64,000 bases of DNA, taken from assembly GCF_900187605.1 (NCBI RefSeq), contig NZ_FYEA01000011.1:62001-126000 (forward strand), written 5' to 3'. This document shows positions 1 through 9,186 of the stretch, in pieces (positions within the stretch are counted from its first letter, which is position 1; each line of letters begins with the position of its first letter). Made by a program: the position numbers and the translations under genes. The DNA is from Pseudomonas sp. Irchel 3H7. GTDB taxonomy: Bacteria; Pseudomonadota; Gammaproteobacteria; Pseudomonadales; Pseudomonadaceae. The notes beneath the pieces are model-generated. The model saw only the letters and a list, made by a program, of their open reading frames with translations. It made no database searches and was not told the origin of the DNA.

Positions 1-2
1 CC

Positions 3-1568
3 GCTCTGCTGGTGGTGGTCGGCCTGTTCGGGCTGGGCCAGATGAAAACCCTGCGTGAAAGTGCAGCGGTGATCGAAGAGTCATGGATGCCCAGCATCGA
101 GAGCATTCATGACGCGGCGGCGAATATCGCCAGCATCCGTCTCGAATCCTTGCGTCTGATCGCCATCACCCAACCCGCCGTGCGCGACAGAAGCAAAGGC
201 ATCCTCAAAGCCCAACGCGATGAGTTGCTCAAACGCCTCAACGATCACAAAGCCTTGATTGCCAACGATCAGGAACAAGCGATGCTCGACGGCTTGAACG
301 CAGCCGTCGGCAAATACCTGAGCATTCTCGATCAGATTGTCAGCCAGATTGACGCCGGTCAGAACGAGCAGGCGGCCACCCGTTTGAGCAACGAGCTGGC
401 ACCTCAGGGTACTGTGCTCGACAAGACGCTGGAGCAGATGATCAGCCTCAATCAACAAGGTGCCGACGCCGCCGCCGATGCCGCCGCAGCCATGTACCAA
501 CGGGCATTGTGGATCGTCGCGACCATCATCGTGATTGCCCTGATTGCCACGCTGCTGTTGGCCTGGCAGTTGACGCGCAGCATCACCACCCCGATCAATC
601 AGGCACTGGGTGTAGCGCGACGCATTGCTGCCGGTGATCTCAGCGGCCAGATCGTCAGCACTGGTAAAGATGAGGCTGCGCACCTGCTCGACGCCTTGGC
701 CGAGATGCAGGGCAATTTGCGCTCGACCATTCGAGGAATCAGCGAATCGGCACAGCAACTGGCTTCCGCTGCCGAGGAAATGAGTTCGGTGATGGAGCAA
801 AGCACCCGCGGCCTGCAACAACAGAACGATCAGATTGAACAAGCCGCTACAGCAGTCACCGAGATGAGCACAGCGGTGGACGAAGTCGCGGCCAACGCGG
901 TGTCCAGCGCCGAAGCGTCTGCCGCGTCGAATGAAGACAGCAAGCACGGCCACGTGCAGGTCAGCGAAACCATCAGTTCGATTCAGGAGCTGGTCGATGC
1001 GGTACTCGGTGCTTCCGAACAAGCCGAGGGCCTGGCCACTCAGGCACAGGACATCAGCAAAGTGCTGGAGGTGATTCGCGGGATTGCCGGGCAGACCAAC
1101 TTGTTGGCGCTCAATGCGGCGATCGAAGCGGCGCGCGCCGGTGAAGCCGGGCGCGGTTTTGCCGTGGTCGCCGACGAAGTGCGTTCGCTGGCACAACGCA
1201 CGCAGAATTCCACCGAAGAAATCGAGCTGATGATCAGCAGCATCCAGCAAGGCACCGGGGCAACAGTGGGCGCGTTGCAGAGCAGTGCCGAGCAGGCTGG
1301 CCAGACGTTGCGCCGAGCCAACAGCGCGGGTCAGGCGCTGGAGAAAATCACCGCGTCGATCTCGCAGATCAACCAGCGCAACCTGGTGATCGCCAGCGCG
1401 GCCGAGCAGCAGGCACTGGTGGCGCGCGAAGTCGATCAGAATCTGGTGACCATTCGTGACCTCTCCACGCAAACCGCCGCCGGGGCGACTCAGACCTCGG
1501 CGGCGAGCCAGGAGTTGTCGCGTCTGGCGGTCGATCTCAACGGTCTGGTGACACGCTTTGTGATCTGA
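3..1568 (+). CDS. Methyl-accepting chemotaxis protein (5' end cut by window)
   Basis: Inner-membrane chemoreceptor that senses a periplasmic ligand and controls the CheA kinase. The frame is open to the left edge, and the first visible residues (ALLVVVGLFGLG) are the middle of the first membrane helix, so the true start lies outside the window. Counting from position 12, there is a helical periplasmic sensor domain to about residue 162. A second membrane helix follows at about 165-187, then a HAMP linker to about 240. The cytoplasmic signalling coiled coil includes the conserved hairpin tip at about 347-397 (GQTNLLALNAAIEAARAGE). The sensor resembles the four-helix-bundle type, but the ligand cannot be told. 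The family call is firm. Confidence 0.95.
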   Translation, partial: ALLVVVGLFGLGQMKTLRESAAVIEESWMPSIESIHDAAANIASIRLESLRLIAITQPAVRDRSKGILKAQRDELLKRLNDHKALIANDQEQAMLDGLNAAVGKYLSILDQIVSQIDAGQNEQAATRLSNELAPQGTVLDKTLEQMISLNQQGADAAADAAAAMYQRALWIVATIIVIALIATLLLAWQLTRSITTPINQALGVARRIAAGDLSGQIVSTGKDEAAHLLDALAEMQGNLRSTIRGISESAQQLASAAEEMSSVMEQSTRGLQQQNDQIEQAATAVTEMSTAVDEVAANAVSSAEASAASNEDSKHGHVQVSETISSIQELVDAVLGASEQAEGLATQAQDISKVLEVIRGIAGQTNLLALNAAIEAARAGEAGRGFAVVADEVRSLAQRTQNSTEEIELMISSIQQGTGATVGALQSSAEQAGQTLRRANSAGQALEKITASISQINQRNLVIASAAEQQALVAREVDQNLVTIRDLSTQTAAGATQTSAASQELSRLAVDLNGLVTRFVI

Positions 1569-1653
1569 GCGCAAAGTTGAATGCCCGAATAGCGGTTGCC
1601 ATCGTCAGGGCGCTCGGCAACACTCTCGTCCCGATCAAGGAAGGAGACCCGCC

Positions 1654-2562
1654 GTGAGCCCTGTCGATATTTTCCGTATGTTGTCGCTGGCGGCCATCTG
1701 GGGCGCGAGTTTTCTGTTCATGCGCATTATTGCGCCGGTGATTGGCACGATCCCGACCGGTTTTTTTCGCGTGTCGATTGCGGCCGTTGGCCTGCTGGTG
1801 ATCCTCGGGCTGATGCGCGTGCGCTGGGATTTCAAAGGCAAATTGAAAACCGTGATGCTGCTGGGCGTGATCAATTCGGGGATTCCGGCGACGCTGTATT
1901 CCGTTGCGGCTCAGGTGTTGCCAGCCGGCTACTCGGCGATTTTCAATGCCACCACGCCGTTGATGGGCGTGCTGATTGGCGGGTTGTTCTTCAGTGAAAA
2001 ACTCACTGCTGCCAAGTTGGGTGGGGTGTTCCTCGGCCTGTTCGGTGTTGGCGTGCTGACCCGCGCCGGCCCCGTGGCGTTCGACTTGCAGTTGTTGATG
2101 GGCGCCGTCGCCTGCCTGCTGGCGACCACTTGCTATGGCTTCGCCGGTTTCCTCGCGCGGCGTTGGCTGGATCAGGCCGGTGGACTGGACAGCCGATTGT
2201 CGGCGCTGGGCAGCATGCTCGGTGCGACGTTGTTCCTGTTGCCGCTGTTCGGCTATAGCGTAATCACTGCACCGCCAGTCAGCTGGGGCGGCTGGAATGT
2301 CTGGCTGTCGCTGTTGGGCCTGGGGTTGGGCTGTACGGCGTTTGCCTACATCATTTATTTCCGCCTGCTCAGTTCGATCGGTCCGGTGAAGTCGATGACC
2401 GTGACCTTCATGATTCCGCCGTTCGGGGTTTTGTGGGGGGCGTTGTTGCTGGATGAGCCGTTGTCGATGGCGCACATTTATGGCGGGGTGTTGATTGCGC
2501 TGGCGTTGTGGCTGGTGTTGAAGCCGGCGGTGGTGAAGCCGGCTGAGGTGCCGGCCCGATAA
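1654..2562 (+). CDS. DMT-superfamily (EamA-type) exporter
   Basis: Hydrophobic protein of 302 residues with about ten membrane helices in two EamA-type halves, as in the drug/metabolite transporter family. The first half opens with the typical LAAIWGASFLFMR segment. The GTG start at 1654 has a strong AAGGAG ribosome site 10 bases upstream. Members export amino acids, metabolites or drugs by proton exchange; the substrate cannot be predicted. A second DMT gene lies on the opposite strand just downstream and ends facing it, but the two are not close paralogues by eye. Confidence 0.9.
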   Translation: MSPVDIFRMLSLAAIWGASFLFMRIIAPVIGTIPTGFFRVSIAAVGLLVILGLMRVRWDFKGKLKTVMLLGVINSGIPATLYSVAAQVLPAGYSAIFNATTPLMGVLIGGLFFSEKLTAAKLGGVFLGLFGVGVLTRAGPVAFDLQLLMGAVACLLATTCYGFAGFLARRWLDQAGGLDSRLSALGSMLGATLFLLPLFGYSVITAPPVSWGGWNVWLSLLGLGLGCTAFAYIIYFRLLSSIGPVKSMTVTFMIPPFGVLWGALLLDEPLSMAHIYGGVLIALALWLVLKPAVVKPAEVPAR

Positions 2563-2586
2563 ATTTGTACTGTTGCCGAAAAGGCA

Positions 2587-2651
2587 ATCGCGAGCAGGCT
2601 CACTCCTACAATTGGAATGCGTTCCCCTGTAGGAGTGAGCCTGCTCGCGAT
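2587..2651. repeat. Paired inverted REP element (GCGAGCAGGCT class)
   Basis: Two 24-base arms (2587-2610 and 2628-2651) are perfect inverted copies, each with the GCGAGCAGGCTCACTCCTACA core. The element sits between two convergent genes, where the cruciform or RNA hairpin may also stabilise transcript ends. Several related copies occur in this window. Confidence 0.9.
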
Positions 2652-2683
2652 CGATGGCCTAAAAGCCGCCACCTGACGACCTG

Positions 2684-3547
2684 TTACCCCCTTTTACGGA
2701 AGACAAACGCCAGACCGACAATGATCAACAGCATACCCAGCACGCTCAATGCCGCCAGGCGATTGCCGAAAATCAAGTAGTCCATCACTGCCGTCACCGC
2801 CGGCACCAGATAGAACAGACTGGTGACATTCACCAGATTGCCTCGCGCGATCAATCGATACAGCAACAGCGTCGCCAGCACCGAGACCACCAGTCCCATC
2901 CACAACACCGGCACAATAAACCCTGTGCTGTGTTCAAAATGGAACGGCTGAAACGGCACGAAAATCCCGCACAACAACAGCCCGGCCAGATACTGCACCG
3001 GCAGTGTGCCGAGGGGATTGTCGGTGATGCGCTTCTGCATGATCGAGCCCAGCGTCATGCTCGCCAGCGCCAGCAGACCAAACAGCATCCCCGCCCAGGA
3101 CATCCCGGCCAGACCGATGCCTTGGTAAACCACCATGATCAGCCCCGCCAGACCCAACGCCAGACCAAACATCCGGCTCGCCGAGCGCTGCCGCTCCATC
3201 AATACCACCGTGAGAATCGGCTGCACGCCCATGATGGTCGCCATCACCCCCGGGGTGACTTTGGTGTTGAGCGCCAGCAGATAGAAAATCTGATAAGCCC
3301 CCAACAACACCACGCCGGTGGCGATCGCAAACAGCATCGGCCGTCGACCCTTGGGCAACTTCAGTTTGAGCAGCGGCGCCAGCAGCACCAGCCCGCACAA
3401 GGCAATCACAAAGCGAATCAGCAGAAAGGCAAACGGCGAAGCGTGGGCCAGGCCCCATTTGGAGAAGATCGCACCGCTGCTCCACAGCAGGACGAACAGG
3501 CTCGTGGACGCGGCCGCGAGCGCGGATTTTTTCGACAGGACAAACAT
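2684..3547 (-). CDS. DMT-superfamily (EamA-type) transporter
   Basis: Membrane protein of 287 residues with about ten helices, again two EamA repeats (first half with LLWSSGAIFSKWGLAHASPF, second half with LVPAVTAVMDYLIFGNRL). I chose the ATG at 3547 because an AGGTGG ribosome site lies about 6 bases upstream; a GTG three codons earlier is possible. The gene stands alone on its strand. It is probably an inner-membrane metabolite exporter; substrate unknown. Confidence 0.88.
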   Translation of the reverse strand: MFVLSKKSALAAASTSLFVLLWSSGAIFSKWGLAHASPFAFLLIRFVIALCGLVLLAPLLKLKLPKGRRPMLFAIATGVVLLGAYQIFYLLALNTKVTPGVMATIMGVQPILTVVLMERQRSASRMFGLALGLAGLIMVVYQGIGLAGMSWAGMLFGLLALASMTLGSIMQKRITDNPLGTLPVQYLAGLLLCGIFVPFQPFHFEHSTGFIVPVLWMGLVVSVLATLLLYRLIARGNLVNVTSLFYLVPAVTAVMDYLIFGNRLAALSVLGMLLIIVGLAFVFRKRG

Positions 3548-3996
3548 GAATACCACCTGTAGTCAGGCAAATAGCCAACTCAGCCGAAGCTGAAATTCAG
3601 TAGGTTTTTCTGGCGGGCGCAGGGGCCAGCAAAAACTGCCGATCAGCCCGAAACGCCAACGCCCGGCGGTGATACGACTGCGCACACCGGCGTGCTACTG
3701 ACAGGTGGAGGGTAATGACTGATCTGCTGGGGCTGCTGATTCCCGCACGGCACGACGCCAGCGTTGACCGCTGAATCGACTACCGCGTTGATGAGGGATG
3801 CAGGCATAGGGGCAGATCTTTTTTGAAAGGCTGGAAGGTGAACCATGGGGCTCACGAGCGCCGACTATAACCAGCGGGCGACATCGATTGCAATGATTTG
3901 GGCAAAGGGCCGGCAGGGACAGTTGGCCGCAAGGTGAATAGGCTGGATCGCAATTGCGACACCCCACCATCGAGGACAAGGAATGCACGGGATCAC
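3548..3996. other. Intergenic stretch, no gene recognised
   Basis: About 450 bases between divergently read genes. Short open frames exist on both strands but none has a good ribosome site or recognisable product. It must carry the promoters for the DMT gene (leftwards) and the 3997 gene (rightwards). I see no clear operator or repeat. Confidence 0.5.
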
Positions 3997-4437
3997 ATGC
4001 CAAGGGAACGGACGTATTTGCGCTACCAAGTGTATAAATCACAGGCCAGAAAACAGGCTGGGGTTACTTTCGCAAAGCTGCACAAAGACTTGTTGCAGCA
4101 AGGGATAGTGGATGTTGATCACTCCAGAGTTCGTTTCGAAGCAATCGATGCTCAAGCGCTGAGTGCCTATGAAGAATGGTTTGATCCTCATTTCTCTTGG
4201 CGAGATGTTGTCAGGTGGAAGGCCAAAGAACCCCTTAGCTTCAACGCCGGAGGCACCATGAAGGCTGCCGTTGAAAAAAAGGCGCCAGGCGCCAGACCGA
4301 TAAAAGCTGATAGAAAACGCTCTTCTGGAAAGTTGTCTGAACAGGAGTTGCATCGAATCAGAGAAGCATTGGTGAATCCAGCCGCGGAAGAGCCAGGAGG
4401 CGTCCTCGCTGGCGCTTCGTTCACCTTCTCTTCATAA
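3997..4437 (+). CDS. Uncharacterised protein, possibly a fusion of two gene fragments
   Basis: Predicted 146 residues. I prefer the ATG at 3997 (MPRERTYLRYQVYKSQ) with an AAGGA about 14 bases upstream; an earlier start at 3898 adds a low-complexity leader. Residues 1-85 look like the start of a globular soluble protein (YRYQVYKSQARKQAGVTF-like opening, then WFDPHFSWRDVVRWK). From an internal ATG at 4258 the character changes to a Lys/Ala-rich 59-residue tail (KRSSGKLSEQELHRIREAL ending GASFTFSS). This could be two genes joined by an in-frame deletion. No function can be given. A hairpin terminator follows directly. Confidence 0.55.
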   Translation: MPRERTYLRYQVYKSQARKQAGVTFAKLHKDLLQQGIVDVDHSRVRFEAIDAQALSAYEEWFDPHFSWRDVVRWKAKEPLSFNAGGTMKAAVEKKAPGARPIKADRKRSSGKLSEQELHRIREALVNPAAEEPGGVLAGASFTFSS

Positions 4438-4467
4438 AAAAACCGCTCACAAGGAGCGGTTTTTTTA
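4436..4467. terminator. Rho-independent terminator (bidirectional)
   Basis: Eight-base perfect stem AACCGCTC/GAGCGGTT (4441-4448 and 4454-4461) with a 5-base loop, an A-run on the left and a T-run on the right. It serves both the 3997 gene and lpxO, which converge here. Confidence 0.9.
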
Positions 4468-4482
4468 TTACAACATCCAGCC

Positions 4483-5421
4483 TCAACCAAACAGCCAATA
4501 CCCCAACAACGTCAACACCACCACCGCCAGCACCGGTCGCATCACGCGGTAGGCCTTCGGATGACGGCGTTTCCACTGTTTGACCACTCCACTGAACTTG
4601 TCGCTGAAGTTCTTGCTCCAGGCGTAAGCCTGGTTGATCCCGCCGACGCGCTCGTCGTCAAGGTTCTGCGGTGCGGTGGCGCGGCCGAGCCAGGCGCTGA
4701 TCGAGCGGTTGATGCGGGTCATGAGGCGGTTGCTCAGCGGACGCTCGACGTCGCAGAACAGGATCACGCGAGTTTGTTCGGTTTCGTTCTTGACCCAGTG
4801 CACGTAAGTTTCGTCGAACATCACGTCTTCGCCGTCACGCCAGGCGTATACCTGACCATCGACGAAAATCCGGCAATCGTCGGAGTTCGGCGTCGACAAG
4901 CCGAGGTGATAACGCAGGGAGCCGGCGAACGGATCGCGATGCGGGTTCAAGTGGCTGCCACCCGGCAACAACGCAAACATCGCACCTTTTACGTTGGGAA
5001 TCGCACTGACCAGTGCCACGGTCTTCGGGCACAGGGTTTCAGCCGACGGCAGCGGTTTGTCATACCACTTGAGGTAGAAACGCTTCCAGCCCTTCTTGAA
5101 GAATGAGCCGAAACCGGCGTCGTTGTTCTTTTCCGCCGCGCGAATATAGCCTTCATCGAACAGATGCATGGCCTCGTCGCGAATGGTTTCCCAGTTGTCG
5201 CGTAGTACGTCCAGTTCCGGGAATTTGCTGCGATCCAGATACGGCTTGGACGGCACGCCGGAGAACAGGTACATCAAGGCATTGTACGGAGCGAACAGTG
5301 CCGAGTGGTTGACGAACTGGCGCAGAACCGGCAAACGCGCCTTGCCGCGCAAATGCACATAGAGGATGCTGCCCACAAACAGCAGCAGCACCGACACCTT
5401 GGCGGCTAACGAAAAGCTCAT
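4483..5421 (-). CDS. lpxO: Lipid A hydroxylase LpxO (Fe(II)/2-oxoglutarate dioxygenase)
   Basis: Aspartyl/asparaginyl beta-hydroxylase family protein of 312 residues. LpxO adds a 2-hydroxyl to a secondary lauroyl chain of lipid A on the inner face of the inner membrane. An N-terminal membrane helix (about residues 6-22) and a C-terminal one (about 293-311) flank a soluble domain. The iron-binding motif is visible as H161-R-D163 (HLNPHRDPF), with the distal His at 208 (YVHWVKN). The ATG at 5421 has an AAGGAG site 8 bases upstream; an in-frame start 17 codons earlier lacks one. Pseudomonads often carry more than one lpxO copy, and which one this is cannot be told here. Confidence 0.9.
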   Translation of the reverse strand: MSFSLAAKVSVLLLFVGSILYVHLRGKARLPVLRQFVNHSALFAPYNALMYLFSGVPSKPYLDRSKFPELDVLRDNWETIRDEAMHLFDEGYIRAAEKNNDAGFGSFFKKGWKRFYLKWYDKPLPSAETLCPKTVALVSAIPNVKGAMFALLPGGSHLNPHRDPFAGSLRYHLGLSTPNSDDCRIFVDGQVYAWRDGEDVMFDETYVHWVKNETEQTRVILFCDVERPLSNRLMTRINRSISAWLGRATAPQNLDDERVGGINQAYAWSKNFSDKFSGVVKQWKRRHPKAYRVMRPVLAVVVLTLLGYWLFG

Positions 5422-5605
5422 CAACGACTCCTTGAATAAAGACAACGCTGCGCAATGCCCTTTACCCGACATGGCAGCCGGCCATGATAAACACTACCGG
5501 CTTCGGACAAAACCCGCCTTACACAAGATTCAGTGTTAAGCATTGCGCAACAAAGCATTTATTAGCATAACGATCCTGAACCCCGGCTGACCTGAATCAA
5601 CTGGA

Positions 5606-6580
5606 TTACTGCTGAGTCTCCTGCTCAGTGAACAGATCGCTGAACAACATGCTCGACAGATAACGCTCACCCGAGTCCGGCAGAATCACCACGATAGTCT
5701 TGCCCTGCATCTCCGGCGTCTCCGCCAGACGCACTGCTACCGCCATCGCTGCACCGCAGGAGATGCCGCACAAGATCCCCTCTTCCTGCATCAAGCGCAG
5801 GGCCATCGCCTTGGACTCTTCGTCGGTGACCTGCTCAACCCGGTCGACCATCGACAGATCGAGGTTCTTTGGCACAAAACCGGCGCCGATCCCTTGAATC
5901 TTGTGCGGGCTCGGTTTGATTTCTTCACCCGCCAGCGCCTGGGTGATCACTGGCGACGACATCGGCTCCACCGCCACCGACAGAATCGGTTTGCCCTGGG
6001 TATTCTTGATATACCGCGAAACGCCCGTGATGGTTCCGCCCGTGCCAACCCCAGCCACCAGTACATCCACCGCACCATCGGTGTCGTTCCAGATTTCCGG
6101 ACCGGTAGTTTTTTCGTGAATCGCCGGGTTTGCCGGGTTATCGAACTGCGCCGGCATGAAATATTTGTCGGCATCGCTGGCAACGATCTCGGCAGCCTTT
6201 TCGATGGCGCCTTTCATGCCCTTGGCTGGCTCGGTCAACACCAGCTCGGCGCCCAGAGCCTTGAGGACTTTACGGCGTTCGATGCTCATCGAAGCCGGCA
6301 TGGTCAGCATCAACTTGTAACCACGGGCAGCGGCAACAAACGCCAGACCGATCCCGGTGTTACCCGACGTCGGCTCGACAATGGTCATGCCCGGCTTGAG
6401 TTTGCCGCTGCTTTCGGCGTCCCAGATCATGTTGGCGCCGATCCGGCACTTGACCGAATAACCGGGGTTGCGCCCCTCGATCTTGGCCAGAATGGTCACG
6501 CCACGCGGCGCGATGCGGTTGATCTGCACCAGCGGCGTATTACCGATGGAATGGGCGTTGTCAGCGAAAATACGGCTCAT
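5606..6580 (-). CDS. cysK: Cysteine synthase A (O-acetylserine sulfhydrylase)
   Basis: PLP enzyme of 324 residues that makes cysteine from O-acetylserine and sulfide. The PLP-binding lysine is K44 in GYSVKCRIGANMIW, the same form as in enterobacterial CysK. The substrate loop TSGNTG is at 71-76 and the phosphate-binding GTGGTITG at 179-186. The ATG at 6580 is preceded by AAGGAC. The gene is about 185 bases upstream of lpxO on the same strand, a gap large enough for a separate lpxO promoter. CysK rather than CysM is supported by the SVKCR motif and the full length. Confidence 0.95.
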   Translation of the reverse strand: MSRIFADNAHSIGNTPLVQINRIAPRGVTILAKIEGRNPGYSVKCRIGANMIWDAESSGKLKPGMTIVEPTSGNTGIGLAFVAAARGYKLMLTMPASMSIERRKVLKALGAELVLTEPAKGMKGAIEKAAEIVASDADKYFMPAQFDNPANPAIHEKTTGPEIWNDTDGAVDVLVAGVGTGGTITGVSRYIKNTQGKPILSVAVEPMSSPVITQALAGEEIKPSPHKIQGIGAGFVPKNLDLSMVDRVEQVTDEESKAMALRLMQEEGILCGISCGAAMAVAVRLAETPEMQGKTIVVILPDSGERYLSSMLFSDLFTEQETQQ

Positions 6581-6707
6581 GGCTGGGTCCTTATGCAGCA
6601 TTGAATTCAGCCTTCAAAGGTATGCCTGTTGCCCATCACAGTCCAGTCGGGTCGAACGTCTGCGCGACGTAACAGTCAATCGCTTACATCGTCAGGGAAT
6701 TGCCGTC

Positions 6708-7784
6708 ATGAAGCGTCGCTACAGTTGGCCATTAGGGATTTTCGCCGTCGTCGTTGTGCTGCTGATCGCGCTGCACATCGCCCTGCCCTACATGGTGCGC
6801 GACTACCTGAACGGCAAACTGGCGGACATGGGTGACTATCGGGGCCAGATCACTGATGTCGACTTGGCCCTATGGCGCGGCGCCTACAAGATCAATGGGC
6901 TGAAGATCGTCAAGGTCGACGGCAAGGTACCGGTACCGTTCGTCAACGCACCGCTGATCGATCTGGCAGTCAACTGGCATTCGCTGTGGTACGACCATGC
7001 CGTCGTGGCGCAGGTGAGATTCGTAAATCCTGAAGTCAATTTCGTCGATGGTGGCGCTAACAAACAGAACTCACAAACAGGTCAAGGCACCGACTGGCGC
7101 GCGCAACTGGGCAAATTGCTGCCGATCACTCTCGACGAAGTACAGATTCAGGACGGCAAGATCAGTTTCCGCAACTTCAATTCAAAACCTCCAGTGAACA
7201 TGAACGCGACCGATGTCGACGCGAGCATCTACAACCTGACCAACGTGGTCGACAAACAGGGCAAACGCGACGCCCGCTTCGAAGGCAAAGCCCTGCTGCT
7301 GGGTCATGCACCGCTGGAAACCACCGCAACGTTCGACCCTCTGAGCAATTTCGAAGACTTCGAGTTCCGCCTGCGCGCCAAAGACATCGAACTTAAACGC
7401 ATGAACGACTTCGCCTCGGCCTACGGCAAATTCGACTTCAACGCCGGCCACGGTGATGTGGTGATCGAAGCCCAAGCCAAAAAAGCCCAGGTCAACGGCT
7501 ACATCAAACCCCTGCTGCGTGACGTCGAAGTGTTCAACTGGCAGCAGGACGTGGAAAACAAGAACAAGAGCATCTTCCGCTCAGTCTGGGAGGCTTTGGT
7601 CGGTGGTACTGAAACCGTGCTGAAGAATCAGGCGAAAAACCAGTTCGCCACCAAGGTCGAACTCAGCGGCAACGTGCATCAGCAAAACATCAGCGCGTTC
7701 GAAGCATTTTTGCAGATTTTGCGCAATGGTTTCGTAAAGGCATTCAATGCCCGGTATGAGCGGCCGAAGCCAGATGCGGGTTAG
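6708..7784 (+). CDS. DUF748/AsmA-like envelope protein
   Basis: Predicted 358 residues. An N-terminal membrane helix (about 6-25, WPLGIFAVVVVLLIALHIALP) is followed by a long periplasmic beta-rich region. That region has AsmA/DUF748-like phrases (LNGKLADMGDYRGQITDVDLALWRG; LDEVQIQDGKISFRNF). Such proteins are anchored in the inner membrane and relate to the AsmA clan, which is linked to lipid transport and outer-membrane homeostasis; this member has no assigned role. The ATG at 6708 begins the membrane helix region; longer in-frame starts run back over cysK and are unlikely. Its 3' end overlaps the opposing DUF2442 gene by 41 bases. Confidence 0.8.
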   Translation: MKRRYSWPLGIFAVVVVLLIALHIALPYMVRDYLNGKLADMGDYRGQITDVDLALWRGAYKINGLKIVKVDGKVPVPFVNAPLIDLAVNWHSLWYDHAVVAQVRFVNPEVNFVDGGANKQNSQTGQGTDWRAQLGKLLPITLDEVQIQDGKISFRNFNSKPPVNMNATDVDASIYNLTNVVDKQGKRDARFEGKALLLGHAPLETTATFDPLSNFEDFEFRLRAKDIELKRMNDFASAYGKFDFNAGHGDVVIEAQAKKAQVNGYIKPLLRDVEVFNWQQDVENKNKSIFRSVWEALVGGTETVLKNQAKNQFATKVELSGNVHQQNISAFEAFLQILRNGFVKAFNARYERPKPDAG

Positions 7785-8049
7785 GGTTCATTTCTGGAAA
7801 AGCATCCAGATATAGAGTATCGGCGCCAATCTGAATATCCGGGGCCGGCCATTCAACGGTCCAACCGTTATCGCCCAAGATGGCAGTCGCAAAGACTTGG
7901 GGATCAAGCAAGGGCTGCAACTGCTTATACGTTTGAATATCTCGACTCAAATCGAGTGTCAGCGCGCGACCATCAACAAAGCAGAGTGCAAGCCGACTAT
8001 CAGAGAGCGCAGTAACTGCCGCCAAGCGTGGTCGTTTCATGGATAACAT
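7744..8049 (-). CDS. DUF2442 domain protein
   Basis: Small soluble protein of 101 residues whose core (LALCFVDGRALTLDLS, then a variable loop and IQIGADTLYLDAFPE) fits the DUF2442 family. The ATG at 8049 has GGAGG about 9 bases upstream; another ATG three codons later is also possible. DUF2442 genes often sit beside a DUF4160 gene in toxin-antitoxin-like pairs, but no such partner is visible here. The end of the gene overlaps the convergent DUF748 gene. Function unknown. Confidence 0.75.
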   Translation of the reverse strand: MLSMKRPRLAAVTALSDSRLALCFVDGRALTLDLSRDIQTYKQLQPLLDPQVFATAILGDNGWTVEWPAPDIQIGADTLYLDAFPEMNPNPHLASAAHTGH

Positions 8050-8075
8050 CAATTCAGCGCCTCCGGGCAGATGGG

Positions 8076-8116
8076 GACTGCTTCGCAGCCCAGCGGGAGC
8101 AAGCTCCCTCGCCACA
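8076..8116. repeat. Single REP element
   Basis: Lone copy with the small palindrome GGGAGCAAGCTCCC at 8095-8108, followed by CTCGCCACA. It has the Pseudomonas REP form but lacks an inverted partner nearby. It lies in the leader of the DUF2442 gene. Confidence 0.65.
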
Positions 8117-8328
8117 GATTCAGTGGACATCCTGAAGGCTATCGCCAAATCGGCGATACCTGAATACTGGCCATCGACCGAGACTGAGTCAACATGTGAC
8201 GCCCCATTCAGAGACTGAATAAGCCGTCTGCGTTCACAGTCGACCGGACTGCGCGTTATAGTCGGGCATCCGATTATTTCGCCCCCGCCCTGCCCGTCAG
8301 GTCGGCGTTACCGTTCGAGGATTAGCAG

Positions 8329-9174
8329 ATGAAGTTCGAAGGCACCCAGGCCTACGTCGCCACCGATGACCTGAAGCTGGCGGTCAACGCCGCCATCACC
8401 TTGGAGCGGCCGCTGCTGGTCAAGGGCGAACCGGGCACCGGCAAGACCATGCTCGCCGAGCAATTGGCCGAATCGTTCAATGCCAAGCTGATCACCTGGC
8501 ACATCAAGTCCACCACCAAGGCCCATCAGGGTCTGTACGAGTACGATGCGGTCAGCCGTCTGCGCGACTCGCAACTGGGCAATGAGAAAGTCCACGATGT
8601 GCGCAACTACCTGAAGAAGGGCAAGCTCTGGGAGGCTTTCGAGTCCGAAGAGCGGGTCATTTTGCTGATCGACGAAATCGACAAGGCCGACATCGAGTTC
8701 CCCAACGACTTGCTGCAAGAACTCGACAAGATGGAGTTCTACGTTTACGAGATCGACGAAACCATCAAGGCGAAGAAGCGCCCGATCATCATCATTACCT
8801 CCAACAACGAAAAAGAGCTGCCGGACGCTTTCCTGCGCCGCTGCTTCTTCCACTACATCGCCTTCCCGGATCGCCCGACCCTGCAGAAAATCGTCGACGT
8901 GCACTATCCCGACATCAAGAAGGATCTGGTCAGCGAAGCGCTGGACGTGTTCTTTGACGTACGCAAGGTGCCGGGTCTGAAGAAGAAGCCATCGACCTCG
9001 GAACTGGTCGACTGGCTGAAGCTGCTGATGGCCGACAACATCGGCGAAGCGGTATTGCGCGAACGCGATCCGACCAAAGCTATCCCGCCACTGGCCGGTG
9101 CCTTGGTGAAGAACGAACAGGACGTGCAACTGCTTGAGCGCCTGGCGTTCATGAGCCGTCGCGGCACCCGCTAA
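8329..9174 (+). CDS. MoxR-family AAA+ ATPase
   Basis: ATPase of 281 residues. The Walker A motif GEPGTGKT is near residue 38, Walker B is ILLIDEIDKADIEFPNDLL, sensor 1 is the TSNNEKELPDAF segment, and the arginine finger region is AFLRRCFFH. MoxR ATPases act as chaperones that load metal or remodel a partner held by a VWA protein. The next gene, 12 bases downstream, encodes such a VWA protein, so the two almost certainly form one operon and complex. The client is not encoded next to them. The ATG at 8329 is 5 bases after a GAGGA. Confidence 0.93.
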   Translation: MKFEGTQAYVATDDLKLAVNAAITLERPLLVKGEPGTGKTMLAEQLAESFNAKLITWHIKSTTKAHQGLYEYDAVSRLRDSQLGNEKVHDVRNYLKKGKLWEAFESEERVILLIDEIDKADIEFPNDLLQELDKMEFYVYEIDETIKAKKRPIIIITSNNEKELPDAFLRRCFFHYIAFPDRPTLQKIVDVHYPDIKKDLVSEALDVFFDVRKVPGLKKKPSTSELVDWLKLLMADNIGEAVLRERDPTKAIPPLAGALVKNEQDVQLLERLAFMSRRGTR

Positions 9175-9186
9175 GAGGCTGATGCC

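Noticed and set aside
81..1574. Long open frame antisense to the chemoreceptor, and similar ones at 8308-10563 and 18289-20037 (minus strand)
   Set aside because: They mirror highly GC-rich coding regions, lack ribosome sites and have His/Arg/Gln-rich composition typical of antisense shadows.
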